Part shown: positions 51,116-60,452 of the stretch, one piece after another
How the letters are laid out: the number at the start of each line of letters is the position of its first letter
How positions within the stretch are numbered: position 1 is the first letter of the stretch
Assembly (NCBI GenBank): GCA_027405735.1
Contig: JAPEHQ010000003.1
Location: forward strand, 620,001-684,000
Origin: Mucor racemosus
Taxonomy: Eukaryota > Mucoromycota > Mucoromycetes > Mucorales > Mucoraceae
Direction of reading: 5' to 3'
DNA length: 64,000 nucleotides
Notes under the pieces: model-generated
Told to the model about the DNA's origin: nothing
Databases searched by the model: none
What the model saw: the letters and a program-made list of their open reading frames with translations, nothing else
Program-made: the position numbers and the translations under genes

Positions 51116-52589
51116 TTAATGTTGTTGAAGTTTGTCAAGTTTGATTTTAGCTTCTTGATCAGTATTTGGGAGATAATAAAGTCGAGGAAGAGATTTTGTC
51201 TTTTTAAATAAATCATCCAAAGAAATCTCTTTTTGTTTCTGTTGAATTGGTGGTAATGATTTAGGTGGTGTTGTTGTTGTTGTTGTGGGTGATGATGAGT
51301 TAATATTGGGTTCGGCAGCTTGAGCTAATTGCTTTGTAATTTGACCAATACCAATTGAACGAAATCTTCTTGAATCATCATTAGATGAAGCAGAAGAAGC
51401 TAACTTTTCTCCTGATTTAATCTTACTAATCATGGATTCCCAATCAACTTTAATACGTTTCTCTGCTGCATTTTGTTCATATTCAATTAATCTATCGGCT
51501 TGTTCGGATGTTAATTCTCCAACTGTAAGTAATCTACCAGTATCTGCAGGAAATTTAATGCCATTGACATTGCTGAAAGCTTCTTTTGCCTGTAATTTAT
51601 TTTCGTACTAGATGTAATAGTTAGCAAATCTTTGTTGTAGTGAAATACATCATTTATCTTACAGTAACATAACAATGTGTCTTTATCGAATCCATCCAGA
51701 ATCTTTTTACTGTACCATATTTTGCAAAGAGTTCTTGAACATGTTTGATGATTAGAGGTCGGACAAAGCCCTTAATATATAAAGCTGATGTTTCTTCTGT
51801 TGTCTCTTCTTTTTTGTCGTCTATCTTTAATCGTTTTTCTATAGAAGAAGTATATAAGTATATATTAAGTTTGATGGAGATTTTTATTCTTTTCCTACCT
51901 TCTTCGTTATCATTGCTTTCTAATCTCTTTCTCTTAAGTCCAGAATCTCCATCAGTTTCCATATTTTCTGCCTTCTTTTCAACCAATTGTTCGTCAGGCT
52001 TTACAATCAATTGCTCTTGAGGTTTCTCAATCAACTGTTCTTGAGGTTTCTCAATCAATTGCTCTTGAGGTTTCTCAATTAATTGTTCTTGAGGTTTCTC
52101 AATCAATTGCTCTTGAGGTTTTTCGATCAATTGCTCTTGAGATTGTTCGATCAACTGTTCTTGAGGTTGTTCGATCAACTGTTCTTGAGGTTTTTCGATC
52201 AATCGTTCTTGAGGTTTTTCGATCAACTGTTCTTGAGGTTTTTCGGTCAATTGTTCTTGAGGTTTCTCAATTAGTTGCTCTTGAGGCTTTTCTATTAATT
52301 GTTCTGTAGATTGTTCGGTCACTTTACGGGCTTCAACTTCATCATTTGATTGAGATACATTGGTGGGTTGTTCTTCAACAACTTGCTCTTGCTCAGCAGA
52401 TTCGCGTTCTTTTTCGGCAGGCTCTTCGATCACCTGTTCGCTATTACTGCTACTGTTCTTTTCAGCTTCGAGTGCTTCTATCAAACGAGCTACAAGTTCA
52501 TCTTTTTTGCCCTTGGTTGGTAAACTACGTTTACTTAATTCAGCACGAAGTTCAACGACTTTTAAACTTGAAGGTTTTAAATCAGACAT
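51116..52589 (-). CDS. Acinus-like protein (SAP, RRM, RSB motif)
   Basis: In animals Acinus joins RNPS1 and SAP18 in the ASAP complex, a splicing and exon-junction accessory in the nucleus. Three exons on the minus strand: 51899-52589, 51663-51838 and 51116-51607. They encode 452 residues in frame. Residues 8-42 form a SAP DNA-binding helix pair (LKVVELRAELSKRSLPTKGK). Next come an acidic linker and 14 copies of an 8-residue repeat (EQLIEKPQ type). Then an Acinus-type RRM (ALYIKGFVRPLIIKHVQELF, WMDSIKTHCYVTYEN) and the RSB motif LDDLFKKTKSLPRLYYLPNT, which in Acinus carries the RNPS1-SAP18 binding site (human pattern LDDLFRKTKA.PCIYWLPLT). A basic KRKR nuclear-localisation-like patch precedes the RRM. 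The SAP-RRM-RSB order makes the assignment firm. It is compact compared with animal Acinus. Confidence 0.88.
51969..52304 (-). repeat. 24-bp coding minisatellite, 14 units
   Basis: Fourteen direct 24-bp units encode EQLIEKPQ variants (EQLTEKPQ, ERLIEKPQ, EQLIEQPQ, EQLIEQSQ, EQLIVKPD, EQLVEKKA). The edge units are the most diverged, the usual picture of an expanding coding minisatellite. Each unit adds exactly eight residues, so copy-number change keeps the frame. Confidence 0.95.
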
Positions 52590-53604
52590 ATTGTGTATGT
52601 TTTAGATAAAAACGCGTCTGGTATTTTTTTTTTAATGCTGTTCATTCATGTAAGAACTTGAATAAGGCCAGTCAGTTAAATCGTCACGGAAATATGTGTA
52701 CATAATGATTACACTTGATGTTAGAATGGCTATAACACCCAACTAAATCCCTGATTAATATACCTGATATCCTACGGACTGTATGTTAACTAACCGCAGT
52801 GATCTGGTTGTTTAATAGTATCTCAATTCTCGAAGTAAAGCAAGAATCGATGATTTTGCGTTATCGGCGATATAATCACCTTTTGGGATGTGTACTTTTG
52901 AAATCGTTGCCTAACACTATTTTAGTCGGTAATGATATGATTAAAAATGCTCACATGTAGCCAAGATGCTATATTTTAATGATCAGTTTTTAGTTTTAAT
53001 TTATCTTTGGGTATTGATTAAATTAAATGCTTTAACCTACTTTTGCTGCAACTAATTTGGCCTCTTTTTTATGTATAGCAACCAGAAAGCTGGCGGGCTA
53101 CCCCATTTTTATTTTTATTTTATTTATGTGTTTTGAAATAGATGTATTTTCAGGTATTATATGTATGTTATGTTTATTACTTTGATGATTTTCAAGCCAT
53201 CTTTATGCAAATTTGACTAGATTTTATAAAATGCACAATATTTTTCAATACAAAATGTGTATTGATACACTATCAAGCTATTCACATATAATAAACTTAC
53301 CGCTATTGGTGCTTAACTTCATCATATAACATTATTGTTTAAAAATTACCTTCGTTACATCTTAAAAATTTCTGTCTTTGATCATCAGTATCTTTTCATT
53401 TAGAAAGATTTTCGAGATCGTAATACACCAAATTAAAGGTACAATTTACATGGTAAGATTTCCATTGATGTTGGGAATATTTCAAAGCTTCTGACATTGC
53501 TATTATTCAGAAATATAAGCATATCTGAATGAGAAACCGTTTCAATCAATTAAATAAACAGCAATAGACCTTTTACATACATTTTTTTATACTCTAATAT
53601 GTGC
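52590..53604. other. Upstream region of the Acinus-like gene
   Basis: No gene or repeat boundary recognised. A T tract lies at 52624-52633 close to the start codon. Confidence 0.5.
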
Positions 53605-53840
53605 ACTACTAACCGTTCAATCTCGCTATGCTCAATTACGGCGTCGCCCTGCGGGCTCACTTTTGCAATTTTTTGATAAATATATCATATGACTAGCAGC
53701 TCTATCTCGTTACGCTCAATTACTGTCTCTCTAATCGGAAAATGTATGATTTTATAACAAATATTAATGAGGTTTATAAACATCTTTTGTTTTAAAAACC
53801 ACCTTTTGTAGTATATTATTATTAGAAAGCATCTAATATC

Positions 53841-53961
53841 CCTCCTCTCTACTCATTTGAACACGCAGACGATTATGTGTATGATGTAAAATGGTTTCCT
53901 ACACATCCAACCTTGTTTGCGACTGTAGATGGAACCAATCAATTTGATTTATAAAATTTCA
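53841..53961 (+). pseudogene. Dynein intermediate-chain WD40 fragment, copy C
   Basis: This is the clearest of the three copies. It is open for about 35 codons and reads [18 protein letters not shown] followed by [13 protein letters not shown] and TNQFDL before a TAA. It matches the family pattern PLYSFE...DYVYDVkW.P.HP.LFa.VDG...DLWNL of cytoplasmic dynein intermediate chain. It lacks the later GHVYVYDIGE part seen in copies A and B. Confidence 0.82.
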
Positions 53962-54590
53962 CAGCAATAAACTTGAATCGAGTGGGCATAACATCGTAAA
54001 TTCTTAAAAAAAAGTTTTCAAATATCGTAAAATCTCTTTTTTTTAAGACTTACAGAGCTTATAACCGGTATTTTAATTTCAAGAATATTCTTGTCCAGAT
54101 TATCAATTTTGACATTTTCTGAATTTTTTTTTCTAATTTTACAAATTCAGGGTTACTTATACTACCAATTGCAAAAACAAAAAATATATACATACTCTTT
54201 ATTTAATGCTCTATTTGATAAATAAAAAATAAAAAATATTTTTATTTTAAAATATTACACGAAAATCCTTTAAACAAAACCCCGTTTTTGGGACACAAAT
54301 ATACATTTTTATTAATTAATGTTTAATGTTAGGCTTTTATATAACGTGTATTATTTATAGCTACAATTTTCTCTCACATTGTACTATGTTTAAACGTTTA
54401 TTTTGGCATCAAAATTTGATTTTTCTGTTTTTTGATCATAATCATGAGTGTTGGTAAGGATAAAATGAGCTTCGAAAATGTCCGCTAAAAAAACTGAATT
54501 TTCAGATTAAGCATGCTTGAATATAAGAAAAGTCGAACAAAAAGAAAATACTATTTATTTAAAGCTGGGATATATCATAGTATAAGAGAG
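53962..54590 (+). repeat. R1 tail, copy C
   Basis: Matches 1221-1860 and 29041-29680 in order. Anchors are AATAAACTTGAATCGAGTGGG, TTATAACCGGTATTTTAATTT, and TTTGATTTTTCTGTTTTTTGA near 54414. It therefore extends the dynein-bearing repeat beyond the segmental duplication to a third site. Confidence 0.8.
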
Positions 54591-54990
54591 TTAGTTGTTC
54601 AATCTCGTTACGCTTAATTATGGAGACGCTCTGGGGGTTTTTTTATTTTGCAAATTGTTATAATAATAGCTTTTAAATCTCGTTACGCTTGTTTTTTGCA
54701 ATCTTTTTTATTATGAAAATATTATATTTATATATAACCGTTTGATGTCGCTGTACTCTTGCACTTTACCTGTAATTAATGTGCTTTATACAGTAAATAT
54801 TTATCTTGCTACGCTCATTTCTGTAATCTTTTTATAGCAAATGTTTTATAGTAATAGTCTTTTGATCTCGCTGCGTTTGTTTTTGCAATCCGTACTATGA
54901 TGAAGTACTGTATTACAAATAGCCATTTAATCTCGCTATGCCCGATTATGGCAAAGACATCGCCCTGTGAGCTTCTCTTTTTTTTTTTTA

Positions 54991-55533
54991 ACTCTTTGTT
55001 GAATAATTCACGTATTATATGTATTATCTCAGGTATATGCCCATGTTTGTTTTTTTGTTTTTCTATTATTTGCAAAAAAGATGGTGCAAGCAATGATTAA
55101 TTACTCATCAAATATCCAAGAAAAAAATTAGTTCCAATTTATGCAAATATGATCTGAGGAATTGGAATATGCATAACTATACCTTTTTTATTATTATTGT
55201 AGGGCTTTTGAAGGATGAATACAATTGCTACTTGCTATCTAAATAGATACAATGCCTTCCTCACCAAAAAAAAGTTCATTATTCATGTTGTCATATGCTG
55301 ATTTTCCAAAATATACGCACATGCTTATATGAAACTGATCGACGTTTAATAACGATAATGCGTTTTAATCATGGACATACAGGGAAAAAAACTTTATAAA
55401 GCTTATAAAATTGCAAATTCTTAATGGTTTTTATTTGTGTGATATAACAGTTCATTCAAAGGATTTTAAATAAAACGAGAAAACAGGTTATGACAAGAAA
55501 TAGAGGATTAACATGGTCCATATCATAGAATAA
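54991..55533. other. Downstream spacer of the P450 gene
   Basis: A+T-rich with no recognised gene. Frames near 54815-55100 lie on both strands within repeat-like DNA and have no family features. Confidence 0.45.
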
Positions 55534-57594
55534 TTAATATCTCTTTGTCATATTAATCCTAGAATCAACAGGTTTAACACTACCAAAACCTTCAGCTACA
55601 CATCCATCTTTATGGATTGAATCTTCTACCAATTCCCATTCAAATTTACGTACTGGAAAATAATAAGATTAGACGACTTTAAAAGATATGGAAATTGTAA
55701 AATACTTACAAAGCATGGATAAGAATACACGTTGTTCAGCATAACTAAAGTTCATTCCAGGGCAAGTATGGCTTCCTCCACCAAAAGTTACAAAATTAAT
55801 ACCATTTTTATTTGATGTAGGATCAGCTGCACCTAGGAATCTCTCAGGTTTGAATTCTTGACCATCTTCCCAATTCATATGAGTTGAGGTGATGTCCACA
55901 TCGACACATGTGCCTTTAATGATCTTCAAGCCTTCGATTTCTACATCTCGTGAAGCAACACGAGTTAATGTATTGATAAGAGGACTATTCAAACGAAGCG
56001 TCTAAAAATTCAAAGAGATTTAGTTTATGGGGAAAACTTATTTAATTTAAATGCATATATATATATATACCTCTCTGATAACAGCATCCAAGTATTTCAT
56101 TTCTTTCAAATCTTCTTTTGTGGGAAGGACGTCTTCAGGTGTGTCACCCAAGATAGAAAGCACTTCTTCCCTGGCTTTCTTTTGAATTTCTTTATTACGT
56201 CCCATTTGAGTAATTGCAAAAGAAAGAGATACAGCGGTAGTGTCATGACCTAATGCATTAAAAATTGTTTTGTTGATCTTTTGTTAAATTTTTCACAGTT
56301 TTTTTTAGCATATACCAGCAACAAAGAAGCCTGCAATATTTCTCTGTAATGAAATATTAGTTTAATGTATTTATAAATAATGATAATATACATACTCTTA
56401 ATTCCAAATCAGAAAGCTTGCCTTCACCTTGTTGTTCTGCTTCCAGCATAAGAGTTAAAATATCTTTTTCAGCATCTGGAACCTTGGAAGGATTAGTGGC
56501 ATTAGAAGCCATTTCAGCTTTTCTCTCAGCAATAACATTATCAATATTGGCTAAAAGTCTATCCAAATCCTTATGAGCAGATACTCTGTGAGGGAACATC
56601 CATTTAAGTTCATCATCGAATATTTGAAACAAGATGAAAAAGAGATCTGCAAAATTATCTCTGATATTATCGTATCCTTTAAGCCATTTGTTGTCTACAA
56701 CAGAGACACATTCAAAATCAAATCCTAAATGTATTCGTGTCAATAGAAGGACCTTATTATTCAAGATTTTGATTCTTTTTTACCAAAGCCAGCAATACCA
56801 ATGGCATCCAGAGTCATTCTTCCACAAATATCAGTTACACAAAGGTTTTCTAACCCGAGAGTTTCCATCATTTTGAATGCTTTTTGACTCAATTGACCAA
56901 AAGTATTGATCGGAAGGGCAGTATGAAAAGCAGGGTTTATGATCTGATTAGATTATTAGTAGAGAATTTAGAATAAATTCGTGTTGTTTTACTTTTCTAT
57001 GTCTTCTCCATTCGGGCCCTTCTAGGGAACCAACGTGCTTTCCACCGAGGAATCTATAAACCAAACTTCCTTTTCTTCCAAACATATTTTCAGCCTTTGG
57101 AAATAATTCTAAACGTAAATATTGATTGAATATTTGTATAGCTGAATAATGAAAGATAATTTTACCAGAATCATTCAAAATGAATTTATTAATGACAGGA
57201 TTTGTTGATCTGATTTGCCAACCAACATGTGTAGGTTCCTACATGAAAAAAATAGTGATTAAAACCACAATTCAAAAGATTGCTTATACGAAATACTCAC
57301 CACAAATACACCATTAGCTTTATCTAAAAGAGGAAGCACAAGACGCTTCTTTTGATCGTAGATACGATCTCCACGGAAAATTGATTTGAGGATATCAACA
57401 TAGGTAATACAAGGAAGACCTTTGAATTGTTTAGGAGGAACAGTAAGCAATCGATAGACATAATTAGCTAAAAGAGAAACCGTAACAGCAGCACTAATGC
57501 TTACGACTGTTTTCTTGTTGCTTTTGAGACGAGGCAAACAAATATTCGTAAACTGTTGGTCTAAATATTTCAAATTTTCAGAAATAAAGCTCAT
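55534..57594 (-). CDS. Cytochrome P450 monooxygenase
   Basis: Haem-thiolate monooxygenase anchored to the ER; substrate unknown. Nine exons on the minus strand: 57301-57594, 57166-57238, 56993-57108, 56784-56943, 56396-56724, 56316-56343 (28 nt), 56071-56249, 55710-56001 and 55534-55652. They give 529 residues in frame. The start at 57594 (MSFISENLK) is chosen because the longer frame would place a TATA box inside the coding sequence. Order of marks: an N-terminal membrane helix (VSISAAVTVSLLANYVYRLL), the C-helix WRRHRK, the I-helix AGHDTTA, the K-helix ETLR (ExxR), FKPERFLG, and the haem loop FGGGSHTCPG with the axial Cys. All catalytic signatures are intact. The CYP family number cannot be assigned without a search. 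Confidence 0.93.
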
Positions 57595-57659
57595 TGTGTG
57601 CAAATAATTTAAGTTTTTATAAAACAAGGGGATAAGCATGCCTGAATCAACAAATGGGC

Positions 57660-57674
57660 CCGCTTTTATATATT
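57660..57674 (-). promoter_or_regulatory. TATA box of the P450 gene
   Basis: The minus strand reads TATATAAAAGCG about 70 bases upstream of the ATG at 57594. This is a good fit to a fungal TATA element and supports the shorter start. Confidence 0.6.
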
Positions 57675-59165
57675 CTATATTCCTGGATGTACTACCCAAT
57701 CAAGAAAACTACATGAGTCAAACCAATCCGGGATGTCGGGAGAAGTTCACATGAAGATCAATTTGGATAATGAATTTATTATCGAAATACCCAAGAATGT
57801 TCAATACACTAAAAATTTCATGAAAAGTGGAGCATCATGTCTATCAAATTACACAACTTTCTTGCCGTATACAAAAGAGTTTACATGGATATATGTTGTT
57901 AACAAATAAAGCCACTGTGCTGAATTGTGCTAGGGCACGCTCAATTTCAACTTATCGTCGAATTGTTGATTTAACTATTACTAAAGACATTACGGAGGAA
58001 GATTATGCTCTATTCTCAAAAGATATTTTAACTTTGATAGTTTTTCAGATAAAAAAATCGTTTCATATCAACTAATCAGCGTTTGTGCCAGACATAATCA
58101 CATTCTCACGCAAATTGCCGATACCAGAAACCGAAGAAACAGGAACAGCATAATTCATTATAAATGTAAAAAAAAGATACCTTTGGTAATTGATCTGTTA
58201 TTGCATTTCAAATACTATTTATTACACCAGAAACAATGATGTTTATCCTTGTTTTTGTTGATCTGACCAAAATATGTTAAATTTCGTGAATCTGCTTCAA
58301 AAATAGAATAAGCGGCATTTTAAATATTTTCGCCTGGAAATTACTTTCGAATTGAGTATTCAAACTTGAAGGATTGTTTCACGCATTAATGATAATATGG
58401 TATTAGAATATTTAGTATGACAGCGCCCTTTAACACTTAAAGTGCATGGATCTATTTTTACTTTGTAAAAAGAGAGACCAAACAGCCAAATTTAGGCTCT
58501 TTTTCCATACATCTCACCGTAATTTCAAACAAAACAAATACAACAGCAATGCATTTTTCTTTTTATTGATGTAACATCAACTGATGCTCATTATTCATTA
58601 AACCCGGAAAATGTGAATGGCCAAAATTACTATATTTGCTGGAATTTTGTAAATGGTCCTAGAAGTTCATGGTTGCGCAATGATTCTAAAAATTTAAAAT
58701 AAGGTTCTCACATGAAAAAGCCGAGGTTGTGTGTGCAGCATTTAGTTGGTCTTTTGCATTTTATTAGAATAAATAACATTTATTTCTCTGGAACAGTATA
58801 AAGTTGTATCACAAGCTTAGAGATGTCTAAAAACAAATGGAACTGGAAAAATAAATATCCTTTATAAAGCTCTTTTTCTGCCTTAACCTCGTCAACGTTT
58901 ACAGCAAAATGCACTTTTTATATGATACAAGATTACGTATTCTGTAAAATGTTTTCGAAAGATTAATCACAAAATAAATTGAAAAAAATGGGACAATTAA
59001 TTTCTTAGAAGTTTATGACAGTGAGGTTTGTTCCTTGAAATTTATGTCATACAGCATGTGGGTGGTCATATCGGCGCTGGATATACTGTTTTGCCAAAAA
59101 GAAACGCTGAAGTGTCTATATAATCCATTCTCATTCTTTCATTTTCTCTCTTTATTTACATACAC
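57675..59165. other. Divergent intergenic region with possible decayed coding segments
   Basis: Between the P450 promoter and the PPxY gene there is no intact gene. 57740-57910 can be read as protein-like sequence (KINLDNEFIIEIPKNVQYTK, then LPYTKEFTWIYVVNK) before a stop. 57900-58075 has another open frame, and 58545-58700 reads IDVTSTDAHYSLNPENVNGQ in a third frame. No family recognised. A TATATAA lies at about 59117-59123, roughly 45 bases before the next ATG. Confidence 0.35.
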
Positions 59166-59831
59166 ATGAACCAAGGATACCCAAATAGAATTGAACATTA
59201 TCCTCCTACATCACCAATGTCTTCTGTTCAAAGAAGGTCACCGCATGAAGAAGAACACTTTATCACAGAGGTTCTGTCAAGGCCACCGTCATACATGATG
59301 CACCGAGATACAGCTTCTTCTACAGTCAATGAACAATCACACTTAGAAATAGTACAGGAATTAGCAGAATATTACAATAGACAAAACACTCGAAACAGTT
59401 ATCTTGACAGATTATTATTTTGGAACACAAATGAAGAAAATGAACAAGAAAAAATTAAATATAGATATGCATTGCAATCATGTATATCGAGTCAATTCAG
59501 AGGCACAGCAATGATGATATGGATTATTGTATTGATATTTGTTGGGTGTATATCAGTATTTGCAGGGCCGAAGGGTTCTCAAGCATTGTGGGCAATCTTG
59601 GGTATCTATCTTATTTTTGTGATTATCTCTTTTCGAAATAGACGCAAAGAGACCAAGAGAATTGAGGATTTAGAAAGATGTCTTGTAGATCAACAATTAA
59701 GCAGAAGAGAATTACTCAATCAATCTCATCCTTTACCCGAGGGATATTATTTTGAAATTCAAAATCGTACAAAAAACCACACTCATCCTGTTGTTACACT
59801 GTTACCGCCTCCACCGGCATATGGAAACTGA
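59166..59831 (+). CDS. Small two-TM protein with PPxY motifs
   Basis: 221 residues in a single exon. The N-terminal 100 residues are hydrophilic and carry PPSY near residue 40. Two hydrophobic helices follow (MMIWIIVLIFVGCISVFAG and ALWAILGIYLIFVIISF, about 115-157). A charged stretch with RNRRKETKR on the cytosolic side comes next, then a C-terminus ending in PPPPAYGN. PPxY motifs bind WW domains of Nedd4/Rsp5 ubiquitin ligases, so a membrane adaptor of the Bsd2/Ndfip kind is a reasonable hypothesis, though those proteins usually have three helices. A TATATAA about 45 bases upstream fits the start. I do not recognise the family itself. Confidence 0.7.
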   Translation: MNQGYPNRIEHYPPTSPMSSVQRRSPHEEEHFITEVLSRPPSYMMHRDTASSTVNEQSHLEIVQELAEYYNRQNTRNSYLDRLLFWNTNEENEQEKIKYRYALQSCISSQFRGTAMMIWIIVLIFVGCISVFAGPKGSQALWAILGIYLIFVIISFRNRRKETKRIEDLERCLVDQQLSRRELLNQSHPLPEGYYFEIQNRTKNHTHPVVTLLPPPPAYGN

Positions 59832-60452
59832 AAGCAAGATGTTATCTTATATTAGAAACAGTGCTTTGAAGTCTGGAAGGGGCGGATAGTTGCCAGCGAA
59901 TTAATTCTTAAAAATACAAAATTGAAAAGTTGTTGCATATCCAATGTTGCAAGAGTTTTAACTCTATGAAAAAGTGGTGCATTTTGGGTTTTTTAACTGC
60001 TATAAATAGCCAATATGTTGTGCTATCTATACATAGTTTTTTCGTCTTTCCCTTGTACTTGCGTTTGAGTACAAGTAGCTTTTCTTGAAATATTTCAAGG
60101 CGTAGAAATCCAATAAAAACCAATTTCAAGCACCGTTAATAAATGCATGCAATGAGAAAGCAAAAGGATTGATATCTATAGAATGCAACATATTTATACC
60201 ATTTATATTTGACAAGTGTAACAATATTTCAAATAAAAAGTATTACATGGACAAAGAGGTACAAGATGTTAGACTGGGATGCAATAGTGCAACAACATGA
60301 AACCATTTATGCATTTAATAGGGCCGTCATCAAATCATCTGTACAGAATATACAAACAATAAAATAATTACTCAGTTTTCTCTGTCTCTCTCTCTCTCTC
60401 TTTTTTTACCCTAGTTTCACAACGCTCTTTTTTAGTTGTTTTCTTTATACAT
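59832..60452. other. Spacer with two palindromes and a (CT)n tract
   Basis: An 8-bp hairpin (CTTGTACT/AGTACAAG, 60052-60075) is followed by a perfect 16-bp palindrome CTTGAAATATTTCAAG at 60084-60099. A (CT)n run at about 60380-60402 lies about 50 bases before the PI4K ATG and is a likely pyrimidine-rich promoter or leader element. No gene seen. Confidence 0.55.

Larger units (their letters stand above)
53605..54990. repeat. Degenerate array of a TCTCGCTACGCTCAATTA motif
   Basis: The phrase AATCTCGCTATGCTCAATTA and weaker versions recur near 53619, 53706, 54598, 54667, 54748, 54807, 54864 and 54930. Several are followed by a CG-rich tag (TCGCCCTGCGGGCTC) and a TTTTGCAATTTTTT block. The same phrase occurs near 1869 and 29690 in the segmental duplications. 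The units are spaced irregularly, with a longer block (53841-54590) inserted between the second and third. Function unknown. Confidence 0.6.

Noticed and set aside
51969..52304. Regular direct repeats that could suggest a CRISPR array
   Set aside because: There are no unique spacers. The units are contiguous 24-bp codons inside the Acinus-like gene of a eukaryote.
57595..57699. A 35-codon longer N-terminus for the P450
   Set aside because: The TATATAAAAG box lies inside that extension, and the membrane anchor is complete without it.
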